Notes: generated by a model not told the origin, from the letters alone. Shown: positions 1-11,948, counted from the stretch's first letter. The stretch is DNA of 64,000 nucleotides from Spiroplasma eriocheiris (GCF_001029265.1 NZ_CP011856.1:1178001-1242000); one strand, 5' to 3'. Made by a program: numbers and translations.

Positions 1-320
1 CCTAAGGCTAGCACATTCGCATTATTATGTTCCCGAACTAGTTTCGCAACAGTTGTTTCATTACACAATGCTGCTCGAATTCCTTTAACTTTATTAGCAG
101 CAATTGAAATTCCAACTCCCGTTCCACAAATAACAATTCCCAAATCCGCAGCTTTATTAACTACTAATTCCCCAACTTTGAAACCATAATCTGGATAGTC
201 AACTGACTCAGAAGTATCAGTTCCAATGTTAATTACTTCATAACCATTATCTTCTAAATATTCAACAATTACATTTTTCATCTCCACCCCAGTATGGTCA
301 TTTCCAATGGCAATTTTCAT
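1..320 (-). CDS. rpiB: Ribose-5-phosphate isomerase B (3' end outside window)
   Basis: Interconverts ribose-5-phosphate and ribulose-5-phosphate in the cytosolic pentose phosphate pathway. The start MKIAIGNDHTGVEMK is the RpiB/LacAB opening, with the substrate-binding Asp and His at residues 8-9. The VDYPDYG segment and the CGTGVGISIAANK anion-binding loop (catalytic Cys) follow, all typical of the family. ATG at 318-320 is preceded by AAGGTGAAG. About 106 codons are visible and the stop lies off the window, so family length (about 145-150 aa) cannot be checked. The seen part is intact. Confidence 0.93.
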   Translation of the reverse strand, partial: MKIAIGNDHTGVEMKNVIVEYLEDNGYEVINIGTDTSESVDYPDYGFKVGELVVNKAADLGIVICGTGVGISIAANKVKGIRAALCNETTVAKLVREHNNANVLAL

Positions 321-388
321 GTTTCTTCACCTTCCTTATGTTTTAACTATAACATACTTTCTTTTTAAAATTAAAAACCTAACCTTAA

Positions 389-1240
389 TTAATCACAAAA
401 ATTATTTAAAATAATTGTAGCATATTCAACACGAGTTAGTTTTTGATCAGCATACTGTAATAATAAATCCGCACACTGATTATAAATTTGGTGTTCACTC
501 ATTTTAAAATGAATATATTGTTCATTTTTAATATATCATAATTTTAAACATTGAATAATAAAATTAAACTTCACAATTAGTTTTAAATTACTTAGCGCCC
601 GGTTTTTTTGGGCATCATACATATATGAAATTAAACGATCATAAACATTCTTTTTATCTTGCGTTTTCAAATTAAATTCCGCAATAATCGGATTGCCAAT
701 ATATTGGTTAAAAATCGTTTTAATAACTTCTTGATCTTGTAAATTAATAAATTCAATGGGGATTTCTGTTTTTTCCACAAATTGCAAATAAGTTTTAATA
801 TTATTAATTAAGATATCATCATCAATTGATTTTGGTAACACTCACCGGTGGGTATTATGTAAAATAATTGTTAAATAATGTTTTAACTTGTTAATAATTA
901 ATTGCCTTAAAACCTTGGCAAAATTTAATAAAGTTCGATCATCACGATAAACGTCATTATTACAACTAATTTGCAACGCAAAATCAAAGTCAAAATATTT
1001 CATTTGCTTATTAATAATTCAGGCATCCGAATATAAGCTACCCTTTACCTTGGGAACTGTTAAAATTCTAAATAATTTCATATATTTTGATAATTCCGGA
1101 TATTGGTGAATCTCTTCTAAAAACCGATCAATAATATTTTTGCGAATAAAAGTTTTATAAGTGTGCTTAATTTTGATCACAATTGGCTTTCAATTTTTTG
1201 TCATTGCTAAAATTGAATCAATAATTTTTTTCTTTTCCAT
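389..1240 (-). CDS. Hypothetical protein, 283 aa
   Basis: Open for 283 codons when TGA is read as Trp. I do not recognise a family. The product is rich in Lys, Ile, Asn and Phe, has no signal peptide and no membrane segment, and looks like a soluble helical protein. The start ATG at 1238-1240 is the first in frame, with a weak purine stretch before it. It sits between rpiB and a small orphan gene on the same strand. No catalytic motif could be assigned. Confidence 0.75.
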
Positions 1241-1315
1241 TTTCTTAACTCCATTAAAATATCTATCTTATTTTCATAAATTTCTCATTTATATTATTCT
1301 TAGAAATAAAAAATA

Positions 1316-1603
1316 TTATTTTTCATTTAATATCTCTAGTAATTTTTGAGGACTCATTGGTGTTACAGTTACAATTAAATTATTATACTTATTAATAACT
1401 ACATATAGATTATTTTTAAAGTCATCTAATTTAATATAAAAATTTCGTGTGGTTTCAATTCGATCAGTCGAATTATCAATCATTTTAATAATCTTTTCCT
1501 TAATAATTCATTCATCCATTGCTTTAAAATCAGCAATGCGTTCTTTAATTCGTTGCAAACCATGATATGAAAAATTAAAGTTATGTTGATAATAATAGCC
1601 CAT
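1316..1603 (-). CDS. Small hypothetical protein, 95 aa
   Basis: A 95-residue soluble protein starting MGYYYQHNFNFSYHGLQRIK. The N-terminal pattern of an aromatic residue, then His, then an (L/I)-x-R-I-K/E-R segment followed by beta-strand-like stretches recalls DUF4258/RelE-like small folds, but the match is too weak to name it. It is preceded by a purine-rich site (GTGAGG) and followed closely by the 283-aa orphan gene. Function unknown. Confidence 0.65.
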
Positions 1604-1701
1604 GTTAAAAACCTCACTTACTCTTTATATCCATTGTAATTATATATTAACAAATAAAAAAATAATTTTTATCTTTTTTAGAATTTTTTTGGTTATTATC
1701 A

Positions 1702-3024
1702 CTATTTTTTTTGCTTTTTAACTACGACAGACATAAAACTACCAGTAATCCAGTTAATAATTCAGTAAATAAACAAGATAATCGCAATATAACCGGTAAT
1801 TGTATTATTTAATTGGGCACTAATCTGATGGTGATTACTTAAACTATTCGTTGTAAACTTCGCAATTGTTACCCCTAGTCACAATGCAAACGGAACCACT
1901 AACCCTTCTATAATTAACTCTAACGATAACCCATCGGCTTTAAAACTATCCATTAAAGTAGCAATTACATATAGTAATAAAGCTGTTGATAAGACTAAAT
2001 AAGCTAGCGATAGTAAATATGGTAAAGGACCAATTGCTAAAATACTTTCCCCAACATTTGGAACCGGATCAGTGATACTTGGCATAATACTAATTGTCAA
2101 ACAAATGTTTAAGGTAATTAAGGCAATTAACGAATAGTAAACCAGAGCGGGAATAATTAAGTAATTCTTATTATTAAGGTTTTTATTTTGTAAGGTCTTT
2201 ATTAAATGAACAATTAACGCAATTGTCACACAACAAATAACAAAAATAATAGCGCCCCATTTTTCTAAATTGATATTACTGTAAATGTTAAGAAGAGAAA
2301 AAACAACAATTGCCAAAATAGTTGTAATTCCTAAACCATATCCTAATAAATAAAAGTAAAAGCGAAACATACTTAAAGAAAAGATTTTTCACCCTAAGGC
2401 TACGCGGTTTTTTACATTATTATATAAAGTTTGGTAATAATCCACATTATATTTTGAACCTTGCGAAGCCATTTCATAACCTCTTTTAAAATCAAAGAAT
2501 GCCTCTTTTTTATTAGCAGTTAAAATAACCTGGCGCTCTTTTTGGTAAATTTCTGTTAAAGCACCAAGAACCTTATCAATAACTTCTTTATAACGGGTAA
2601 AATCACCTTCGATCAATGCAGTTTTTCGTAAATCTCGCACTAGGGTATTAACAAATTCTGGTTTAACCGGAGATTTTTCATATAATAATAAATCCTTTTT
2701 AATTCCTGACATGTTATTTTTTAAAATGTTAATTTTCATATTTTCTAAAATAGTGTGTAATTTATCATAATTATACAATAAAAAATCTGATTTTGTTTTT
2801 TTATACTGACGCATTCCAATGATTGTCGACATAAAAATTGATTTAAAAGTCGGAATAATCATTGCAAATAACATCCCTAAAATAATTAACTTAAACGGAC
2901 TTAAAATTTGTACTAAGTTACTGTTCCCTTGGTTATCAGTTAATCAATTTACCCAACTTGAATAGGCAAAATAAGCTAACACAATAAAAACTAATGTAAC
3001 TAAATTTCTTGTAATTAAACGCAT
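1702..3024 (-). CDS. Multi-pass membrane protein, 440 aa, unknown function
   Basis: Two hydrophobic blocks flank a soluble central domain. Residues about 5-60 hold an N-terminal anchor and a second helix. Residues about 65-210 are Lys/Glu-rich and helical, probably cytosolic. Residues about 220-430 hold roughly six membrane helices. ATG at 3022-3024 follows AGGTGA at good spacing. No transporter signature was recognised. TGA is used repeatedly for Trp, including at the junction between the middle domain and the C-terminal helices, so a standard-code reading would wrongly split the gene. Confidence 0.8.
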
Positions 3025-3112
3025 TATTCACCTGCCAACTTTCTAACTAATTTTCCACAGCATAGTTTATTCATTTCTTAATTTTATTGTATCCTAAAAA
3101 ATGAGAAGAAAA

Positions 3113-3148
3113 AACATGTTTAGGTTATTTTTAATCACTAAACATGTT
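3113..3148 (-). terminator. Terminator of the PTS/nanE operon
   Basis: An 11-bp perfect stem (AACATGTTTAG / CTAAACATGTT) with a T-run in the minus-strand RNA, placed just after the PTS gene stop. Confidence 0.75.
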
Positions 3149-3180
3149 CCATTTTATTCTGAATCCCTTAGTTAATATTT

Positions 3181-4944
3181 TTATAATAATTTATTAATTT
3201 GTGCGCTTAAAACAACAACTTCTCCGCCAAAGACAACTTGAATATTATCACCTTTGATAATTGAACCAGCTGCTCCTTCGTTCCGAAATACTTGAGGATC
3301 TATTTTTGTTGCGTCTTTGACTGTTACTCGGAGTCTGGTTGCACAAGATGTGACAGAAATAATATTTTCTTTGCCACCAAATCCTTTAATAATATTAAGA
3401 ATTCGTTGGTCCGCATCATTAGTTGCAAGAGATGTTTTTTTTAAGCTAAAATCTTTTTTACTTAGTAATCTCACTTCATTGTTTCCACGGCCAGGAGTTG
3501 GTAAATCTCAATGTTTAATTGCAAAGTAGAAGGCACAAAAAGCGATGATACCCTCCCCGATGGCAAAAGGAAAGGCATAATAGAACTTAGTTCCCTTCAT
3601 CACTGGTAAGGCCCCATAGATCATTAAATCAATAAAACCACGGGCAAACCCAACCCCAACATGAGCACCTACTAATTGCATAAACATATATGAAAAACCT
3701 GATAACGGTACATAAATTAAATAATATAAATAGGGGGCTATAAATAAGAAGGTAAATTCTAATGGTTCAGTAATCCCGGTTAGAAAAGCAACTACCATTG
3801 CTGAACCAATTACTGAAATAGTATTACGGCGATTTGATTTATTAGCGGTTAAAATAAAGGCAATTCCAATTCCCATACACACACCTAAATAAGTTGGATA
3901 GTCTTGGGTAAATCTTCCCGCATGAATATGCGCATACTTTGTAAATCATTCAAAAATTGGAACTGAGCCCCCACCACTATTAATTGGCAGACTATTATAA
4001 GGCAATCCATTAATGAAGTTTCAAATTGATTGGTCACCATTAATTGGATTATCTTTTAAAAGGTCTAAAATATGCTTAATTTGTTCATTTGTAGCATCAA
4101 CATTCGCTTGTTGAATGGCATTCATAAAGATCTCAGTTGACAATACCCCACCAAATGGAGTAGTAAATGCGACCGCAATCACAATTTGGTGTAAACCAAA
4201 TGGCATTAATGCTCTGGTAAAAATTCCATATGCTAAACCATCAACCCCAGCGGGTGCTTTGGCAATATTTTCGCCAATAATATTAATTGCTTGCCCAACC
4301 CATGGTCAAAAAACTAAGAAGATAATGGCAATTATAAAGCTTAACGGAATCATTACAAACGGTAAGAACCGTACGCCACTAAAAAAACTAATTGCTGATG
4401 GTAATTTTAAGAGGTGTAAACGATTATAAACATAGGCAGTAACCGCTCCAATAATAATCCCACCAAAAATAGATGTTTGTAAGGACCTAATTCCTAAATT
4501 ATTCGTAATTAAGCTATTTAAGCCCTCACCGCTATGAAACCACATAATGTCTTTTAAAGTATTTCCTTCAAAATGAATGAATGGAATTTGGGAAGAAGAA
4601 AAAACTAAATAAGATATTATTGCAATAAAAGCAGCGGCACCTGACTCACTAGTAAAAGTAATTGCCACAGCCACACAAAACATAATAGCAAAGTTAGCAA
4701 AAATAATTTCACTCATTCCTTTAAAAATGTTTGCGGCAATAACTCCACTCGTACTATGATCATTAGCCCCGATTGCCCCACCAATTCCTAATAGTAATCC
4801 GGCAAAGGGTAATACGGAAATCGGCAACATTAAACCACGGGCAAATTTTTGCAAATTAGCTGATCATTTATTTCTACGTTGTTTCCATCATTCTTTTACA
4901 AAGGAAAAACTATCTTTATTATCTGCTTGATACTCTTTGTTCAA
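3181..4944 (-). CDS. PTS sugar transporter subunit EIICB, glucose/GlcNAc family
   Basis: Phosphorylates and imports a sugar, taking phosphate from an EIIA partner. The N-terminal about 470 residues are a ten-helix EIIC domain. It begins near LQKFARGLMLPISVLPFAGL, the usual family opening, and contains the G-(I/V)-TEPLEF signature. The last about 75 residues are an EIIB domain with the phosphocysteine in SVTSCATRLRV. No EIIA domain is attached, so the separate Crr at 43.7 kb is the likely donor. The start is probably TTG at 4942-4944, seven bases after AAGGTGA, and lies two bases beyond the nanE stop. Linkage to nanE points to an amino sugar (GlcNAc, ManNAc or MurNAc) rather than glucose. This is inference. 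Confidence 0.88.
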
Positions 4945-4946
4945 TA

Positions 4947-5648
4947 TTATTCACCTTCATTCTTTGGTAATATTTTCATAAAATGTTCGGTAATTACTTG
5001 CGGACGCGTAATCGCGCTTCCCACGACTACTGCTCAAACATGATCAAAATCTAATAAATCTTTAACTTGTTCTGGATATCAAATACCACCTTCAATAATT
5101 AGATGGCTTTTATTAATAACTGGCTTTAATTCTTTAACAAATTGATAATTATTATCTAAATTTCCTAATCCTACTGTTTGGGAAGTATAACCGCGTAAAG
5201 TTGTTCCAATAAAATCAAATCCTAATCGTTCAGCATTTTCAATATCACTAATTTCCGAACAATCAGCCATAATTAACTGGTGGAGATGATTTGCTCGTAA
5301 ATATTCGACAATTTCTTCTAAACTTTCGCAGGGACGATTACGAAAAGTGGCATCTAAAGCGATAACATCCACTTGTAACGCAACTAATTGTTTGACTTCT
5401 GCTAAAGTCGGGGTAATAAATACTTCACTATTTTCATAATGTTTTTTAATTAGTCCAATAATTGGAACCTTAACTACTTCTTTAATTGCTTTGATATGTT
5501 CAACTTGGCTTAACCGAAGCACTTCCGCCCCGCCTTGGACACATGCTAAAGCAATTTTTTGCAACACATAACTATCATTTAAAATTTCATCATCAACTGC
5601 TTGACATGATACTATAAGTTTTTTCCTAATTTTACTTGTAAAACTAAT
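4947..5648 (-). CDS. nanE: N-acetylmannosamine-6-phosphate 2-epimerase
   Basis: Converts ManNAc-6-phosphate to GlcNAc-6-phosphate. It is a TIM barrel with the family opening LIVSCQA, the conserved GLIKK segment, MADCSEISD, and GFDFIGTTLRGYT. The length, 233 aa, is normal. The start is not an ATG: the conserved LIVSCQA block requires initiation upstream, and the best candidate is ATT at 5646-5648, seven bases after a strong GGGGAGGAG site. It is cotranscribed with the PTS gene and faces the RpiR-type regulator across about 117 bp. Confidence 0.88.
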
Positions 5649-5739
5649 ATTATCTCCTCCCCTTTGATAAATATATTGTAATCTTTACTTTTTTACAAAT
5701 AAATTTTATAATTATGAAAATTTTTTACATAAAAAGAGT

Positions 5740-5745
5740 TATAAT
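5740..5745 (+). promoter_or_regulatory. -10 box of the RpiR/MurR-type regulator
   Basis: A TATAAT hexamer 20 bases before the regulator's start. The -35 region is poor. The same interval must also hold the promoter for nanE/PTS on the other strand, which makes it the likely operator region. Confidence 0.5.
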
Positions 5746-5765
5746 AATTTGCAAGAGGTGACAAG

Positions 5766-6601
5766 ATGGGACAATTTAAAATTTTAGAAATTGATAATCC
5801 GCAAAATACTCATAGTGATTTAACAATCATTGATTTTATTAATGCTGAAACAGAGTATTTTATTAATAATAATATCCAGAAGATTGCCCAAAAATGCTAT
5901 GTTTCAACAGCTTCAATTAGTCGTTTTGCTAATAAAAATGGATTTCAAACCTTTCGAAAACTTCAACAGTATGTCTATGAAAAAAACGAATGGCAAAAAA
6001 ACATTATCAATTATCAACCGGAACCCAACTCCAAGACAGCATTAATAACATTACTACATATAATATCTATGCAATTAATGAAACAGTCCAAAATATTCAA
6101 CACCAACAATTAGCAGTTCTTGTGAATGATATTATGCAAGCAAACCGCATTCTCATTTTTGGTGTTGGTTCATCCTGAATTGCTTGTGAGGAATTAGCAA
6201 ATAATTTGCAAAAAATTGGAGTTAATATAGCTTGTAATAAAGATTTTCATACCCAATTACTAACAATCCCTGGTTTAACAGCTAATGACCAAATTATTTT
6301 ATTTTCAAAATCTGGGCGCACTAGAGAAATCTTAGAAATTCTTAAAATAGCTTTTAACTATAAAATTCCAGTTACTTTAATTACTTCAAATGTAAATTGT
6401 GAATATGAAAAATATTTACATAATAAAATTCTCTTCCGAACGCTTAAACAAATCTCACGCTATTCTGCTGTTTCTTCGAAAATTATCCAGTTATTATTTG
6501 TAGATATTGTTTTTAATCAGATTATTGAAAAAAATAGTAATTATAAAAATTACATTATAAATGGAACTAAAATTGTCAAAACTTGAAATAATACTAAATA
6601 A
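5766..6601 (+). pseudogene. RpiR/MurR-family sugar-responsive regulator, frameshifted
   Basis: The N-terminal about 77 residues form the family helix-turn-helix (IQKIAQKCYVSTASISRFAN, then FQTFRKLQQYV). The C-terminal about 180 residues form a SIS sugar-phosphate domain (ILIFGVGSS, later ILFSKSGRTREILEIL). The two halves are in different frames, and the switch falls in a pair of seven-A runs at 5980-5986 and 5995-6001. It stands divergent to the EIICB/nanE operon, so it is the natural regulator of amino-sugar uptake. Start ATG follows GAGGTG. Either a true knock-out, slippage on A7 that restores the frame, or a sequencing error. Confidence 0.8.
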
Positions 6602-6613
6602 TTAAAAATAATA

Positions 6614-6640
6614 AAACTCAGATTCTAATAATCTGAGTTT
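6614..6640. terminator. Bidirectional terminator between regulator and mgtA
   Basis: An 11-bp perfect stem, AAACTCAGATT / AATCTGAGTTT, with T-rich sequence after it and A-rich sequence before it. It serves two convergent genes. Confidence 0.8.
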
Positions 6641-6648
6641 TATTATTT

Positions 6649-9348
6649 TTATAGTCACCGGTGATAAATTTTGATGTAAATAAACTTTGTCAGCTGACTC
6701 AGCAAGCAATAGGATATAATAATCATCACCAAGAATGCAAAATAAATTCCTGGTAACGGACGCATACCCAATTCGGTCCCAATAATCGTAAAGGGAATTA
6801 CAATTCCAATGGTACTAACTGCTAAGGTAGCAACATTTAGTTGCCAAGCAGCACGTGATTGGATAAATGGAATCCGACGAGTACGGTACATTTGTACCAC
6901 TAAGGTTTGGGTTAGCAATCCTTCAACAAATCAACCCGTATGGAATAAACTGATTTGTTCAGGGGTTGGGTTTCCTTGTGATAACACCCCAAAATAATAA
7001 CCCATTATTGCAAAGGTAATACTATCAAAAATTGAGGAGACTGGTCCGTTAATAAAAACAAACGGAATAATATCTTTAGTTGTCCAAGTTTGCGGTTTTG
7101 CTAAAAAATCAGCGTCTACTTTATCAAAAGCCACAGCAAATTGCGACATGTCATATAATAAATTTTGAAATAATAATTGAATCGGCGCTAACGGGACAAA
7201 AGGTAGCCATGCCGAGGCAATTAAAACACTTAAAACATTTCCAAAATTTGATGAAATTGTAATTTTAATATATTTTAAAATATTCCCAAAAATATTGCGC
7301 CCCTGAATAATTCCTTTTTCTAAAACTAATAAGGACTTTTCTAATAAAATAATATCAGAAGCTTCTTTGGCAATATCAGTTGCATTATCAACTGAAATTG
7401 CGACATCACTTTGGCGTAACACCGGCGCATCATTGATTCCATCGCCCATAAAACCAACCGCATGATCATTAGCTTTTAATGCATCAATAATTTTGGCTTT
7501 TTGTAACGGGTTTAATTTTACAAAGATATTATTTCGTTCCACCACATCCCGTAATTCATACTCACTTAATTTTTCTAAATCTTCGCCACTTACTAATCCC
7601 TTAACATTGAGGTTTACCCGATTACAAATTGCTCTAGTTACTTGCTCATTATCCCCAGTTAAAATTTTTAATTCAACCCCATTTTGTTTTAATAACTTAA
7701 TCATTTTCGCAGCAGATGGTTTGGGCTTATCTAAAAAGGAAATAAACCCTAAAAAAATTAAATCATTTTCATCACTTGTTGTATAATAATCATTTTTTTC
7801 ATGTCCACGTGAGTAAGCCACACCAATTACACGCAATCCTTCAGTATTTAAACGATTAGTTGTTGCATTAATCATTCTTAGATGATCATCACCAAGGGGA
7901 ACTACTTTCCCATCATATTCAATGCGGTTACAATTTTTAACAATTTCTTCAATTGCCCCTTTGCAAATTAAAGTATGGTGGTTATCTTCACCTTTGACAA
8001 CAACTGTTAATTTCCGGCGGTTAAAGTCAAACGGAATTTCATCAATTTTTACATAATCATTTGCCATTAATTTTAAGTTATGTTGTTCAACATATTTAAT
8101 AATTGCCTTATCCATCGGATTTTTTAAACCAGTCTGATAAAGGCTATTTAAATAAACATAATTTAATAATTTTTCATCTTGCTTATTATTTAATAATGTA
8201 TAGTCAATTAACTCAATATTATCATTTGTTAGTGTCCCGGTCTTATCCGTACATAACACATCAATCGCTCCTAAATTTTGAATTGCTTCTAATTTTTTAA
8301 CAACAACTTTGGCCTTGCTCATTTTGCTAGCCCCGCGCGCTAAATTAGAAGTAACAATCATTGGCAACATTTCGGGTGTTAGTCCAACCGCTACTGAAAT
8401 TGCAAATAAGAGCGCCCCAATCCAATCATTTTTGGTAACACCATTAATAACAAAAACAATTGGCACCATTACAAACATAAAACATAATAATAACCAAGTT
8501 GTTCTTTTAATTCCCTTGTTAAAACTATTTTGTGGTCTTTTTTCAGTAATTGTTTTTGAAATTGTTGCATAATAAGTATTCTCTCCAACCCCAATTACAA
8601 TCGCAATTGCACTACCTGACACCACGCTTGTCCCAGTATAACAAATATTTTGTAATTCTAATAAATTTGATTTTTCTTTATTATAACTAGCATGTTTTTC
8701 AACGGGCAATGACTCTCCCGTTAATGAAGACTGATTAATAAATAAATCATTGCTTCAGAGAATGCGAACATCAGCGGGAACCATATCCCCACTTGATAAA
8801 TAAATTAAATCGCCCTGCACTAATTCATGAATTTCTAATTCTTTGGCTTCTTTTATTAATTCAGTATTATTACTTGCGACAACTTCATCAACTTTTTCAT
8901 CCTCTGTTAGTCGAATCACCGTAATAGTGTTGCTAACTAAATTAGTTAATTTTTTCGTTACTAAATAGCTACGGACTTCTTGAATATAAGACACCGTTGT
9001 GCTAATAAAAATCATTACTAAAACAATAACTGTTCCGACTAGTTCAAAACTATCACCGTTCATAAAAAAATAACTTAAAAGATTATATAGGGCAATACAC
9101 CCCAGCACAATGTTAAATGGATTTAAAAATACTTTTAATAATTCTAAAAATCAATGAAACTTAACTTCTTTTAAAGTATTATCACCATATTCTTTGGCAA
9201 TTTCTTTTGCTTGGTCAAAATCTAACCCAAATTTTGGAAGATGAAAATGATCTAAAATCCCCACCTGTCCAAGTTGAGCAATTCTTTTAATTTCATCAGT
9301 TTTAGCAAACCCAATTTCTTTTTTACCTTTTCTTTTTTTTACCTGCAT
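6649..9348 (-). CDS. mgtA: P-type Mg2+-importing ATPase
   Basis: A full-length 899-aa type IIIB P-type ATPase of the cytoplasmic membrane that moves Mg2+ at the cost of ATP. In order: cation-ATPase N-terminal region (about 1-65), first helix pair, actuator domain with the TGES loop (near 8750), phosphorylation motif DKTGTLTN (near 8240), ILTGDNEQ, MGDGINDAP (near 7440), and the C-terminal helices. All catalytic motifs are intact. ATG at 9346-9348 follows GGAGG. The leader of about 240 bp contains a possible short ORF. A dead, truncated relative lies at 58.9-59.8 kb. Confidence 0.95.
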
Positions 9349-9424
9349 TCATTAGCCTCCTCTTAATTTAATATTAATTAAGAACAAAATTTTGAAACCA
9401 GGCAAACACTATTAAAATTAATTT

Positions 9425-9496
9425 TTAACTAAAATTGCTGGCTAAAATATTCATTCTGTTAACTAGATTGTTCAGTTGGCACATCTGCTCGGACAC
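9425..9496 (-). CDS. Possible 23-codon leader ORF upstream of mgtA
   Basis: A GTG start eight bases after AAGGAG opens a 23-codon frame that ends in TAA about 75 bases before mgtA. Its codons (GAG, CAG, CTG, TCC) are unusual for this genome. That could mean a leader peptide whose RNA sequence is constrained, or simply a structured leader. There is no Pro-rich stretch like that of enterobacterial mgtL. Low confidence that it is translated. Confidence 0.25.
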   Translation of the reverse strand: MSEQMCQLNNLVNRMNILASNFS

Positions 9497-9594
9497 TTTA
9501 ACCACTCCTTTTATTTTTTAATTAATCTCATTTATTTAAATAATATCGTATAACAAGCGCTAACACAAGCATAACAAAAAAAAGTTAATAACTT

Positions 9595-10773
9595 TTAGTT
9601 ATTAACCGGTTTTACTACTGGTTCAGTAAGAACTTGGGGATCAACTGTTGGTAAATTCAGCATTAGCTTAAATTGTTTTTTCCATAATTTATTATAACCA
9701 ACTGCAATTCCAAAACAAGTAAAGTAAATTGCAAGATATTTAAGAAGTGAATAAACTAACGCAACTCAAATGTTTGCTGTTACAAAGTTTAGAATATTTC
9801 AATATGTTGTTACCCCGTTTGTTCATCAACCAAAGATTAGACGGAGGAACATTCCCAAAATAAATTCAACTCCATAGAGTTTATTAAACGAATTATGGAA
9901 AATTAATAGCACTAAACTTGCATAATATCATTTTAACCATTTATCATTAAATTTAATGTGCATTGTTACAAATGGTACGCAGAATAAAAAGGCACTAATG
10001 ATAACTAGAATATCTCAATGAAACATTGATAAATGGGTAAATAATCGTAGTATTGTTAAACTAAAATAACCAATGACTGCCATTGCTAATCATACTAATA
10101 AATTGTTAATTTTACTAACTAGTCAATCATAATTAAAACTAACTCCTAATAAGAATGCTAAAATTGCCAGGATAGCTTTCGAAAAATTGGGAACCCGAAA
10201 GGTTACGGAGATCAGAGCATAATTAAAATTAACATAATCTTGCTTATTTAATAAAACATTAAAAGCAATTGTTACAGCAAAGACAAAACTAAAAAACAAT
10301 GCGGTAAGAACTATTCAAATAATTAACTGGTTTTTTTCTTGTTGAAACCATGGTCAATATAATAAGCATTTATAAAGAACAATTAGTACAATTGTGGTGG
10401 TAATAATTCATCGTCCTTCATACCAAAAGAACGACTTAATAAAATCAGTAATTAATAATTTAATATCAAAACCATATTCTTTAACATTAAAGAAATCAAC
10501 GGCAAATAATCCAGATAAAAAGAATAATGGAATTAAATATAAAATAAACTTCCCTAAGAACTTCCAATTGTATTGTTCGCTAATGGCTAAATAACCTAAG
10601 CAAATTGCCACCACAAACGGAAGTGGACTGCATAAATAACTAATAATTTCATTGAAAATTGGGGTATTAATTAAAGTAAAAATTTGGGTGTTATAAAATG
10701 ACAATAAAATAACACTAATAATTAATAATCACTTAAAATTTTTATTAATTTGATCCTTAGATATTTTTACCAT
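9595..10773 (-). CDS. Multi-pass membrane protein, 392 aa
   Basis: About ten to twelve hydrophobic helices across 392 residues with short loops, ending in a Pro/Val-rich cytosolic tail. No family recognised. The ATG at 10771-10773 lies inside the 3' end of the phosphodiesterase gene (17-bp overlap), so the two are translationally coupled and probably work together. It could be an acyltransferase-like membrane protein, but no catalytic His/Asp pattern stood out. Confidence 0.75.
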
Positions 10774-11845
10774 CAATTGGATAACCTTCTTTCTCTGGTT
10801 TTGGGAAAAATGGTGATACGATTGGTTTACCTTGTCATTTTTTATCACCACTTGTCGTGCGTGCTCAATAATCTTTAAGATCCATTAAATAAGCAATTGT
10901 TGGCGCACTATCATATACTTTAATTCCATCCGGAATAACACCCGATTGCAAAATATCTTTTTTACTATAAACAATTCAGGGAACCGTCATTTCCGGGATG
11001 TTTGGTCGCCCATGATATTGTGATAAACCTCCATGGTCACTATTAATAATAAATAACGTGTCATCATACATTTGTTTAGCTTTTAGCTTATTAATAATCA
11101 TCCCAATTTGCTGATCAGTTTTTGTTAAAGCTTGGTAATATTCTTCGGAATTATATTCACGAGAATGCCCAGTATCATCAGGATCTAAAAAATACATCCA
11201 TGAGAAACTAGGTTTGGCAGGATCAATTTGGTGTTCTAACACATCTAAATAGCGTTCAATTGAATCTTCTTTGGTATTTGTTTGATAGTAATAATCAATA
11301 AAATTCTGGCCATATGCTTTAAAATCAGGACTTAAAGCAGTTGATTGGACACCTAATAAGGAAACAAACGCTGTTTGAATTTTTTCGTGCGTTGCTAATC
11401 ATCCTGCGTCAAGATTACTTTGGTGAATTAAACCAAAAATTGAAGTTTGCTTCGCTAACTTTGCCTCATCAATATAAACAGAATGGTGAATATTAGTTAA
11501 TGGTTGATCAACAATCCCATGGTTTTCCGGACCGGTTCCCAATAAAATCGTTGCCCAATTTCCAGCAGAAGAATTTGGCAATTCACTACGGACATCTAAT
11601 TTATAAGCCCCATGCTCCATCATATAGCGAATATTTGGAATAGTGGCTTTTTGTAACGCATAAGCTGCTAACCCATCAATTGCTAACATAACCACATGTT
11701 TGGGATGATGAGTAAGTTTATTTTCATAAGAAACATATTCAATGTATTTTTGTTGATACGATTGGTATCCTGCAATTGCTGCAAGTTCCAAAACAGCGAT
11801 CGAAACTGCTCCGGTTAATAAAAAACTAGCATGTAATTTTCGCAT
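10757..11845 (-). CDS. Alkaline-phosphatase-superfamily phosphodiesterase/sulfatase-like protein
   Basis: A 362-aa protein with a hydrophobic N-terminal segment (about residues 7-27; signal anchor), placing the domain outside the membrane. Metal-binding motifs of the type I phosphodiesterase/nucleotide pyrophosphatase group are visible: VVMLAIDGL near 50, the nucleophile region with LPNSSAGNWATIL near 90, a DPDDTGH motif near 220, and INSDHGG near 265. It probably hydrolyses a phosphate diester or transfers a phospho-group outside the cell. It is the first gene of an overlapping pair with a multi-pass membrane protein. Substrate unknown. Confidence 0.82.
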
Positions 11846-11918
11846 CTTAGACCCTCATTTTCTTTCTTCTAAGTTTACTTACAAATTATAGTGTATGTTA
11901 AAAAGTACTAAAAGTCAA

Positions 11919-11948
11919 AAAAATTTATCTAAAAATAGATAAATTTTT
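11919..11948 (-). terminator. Terminator of the PTS IIB gene
   Basis: A 12-bp A/T stem (AAAAATTTATCT / AGATAAATTTTT) with six-base loop and a T-tract on the minus-strand RNA. Confidence 0.6.

Noticed and set aside
6931-8709. Several plus-strand frames of 60-100 codons inside mgtA
   Set aside because: They lie antisense to a complete, well-conserved ATPase, have no ribosome sites and encode no recognisable protein.
9349-9594. An M-box (ykoK) Mg2+ riboswitch before mgtA
   Set aside because: The conserved M-box core and its three-way junction bases are not present in the leader.
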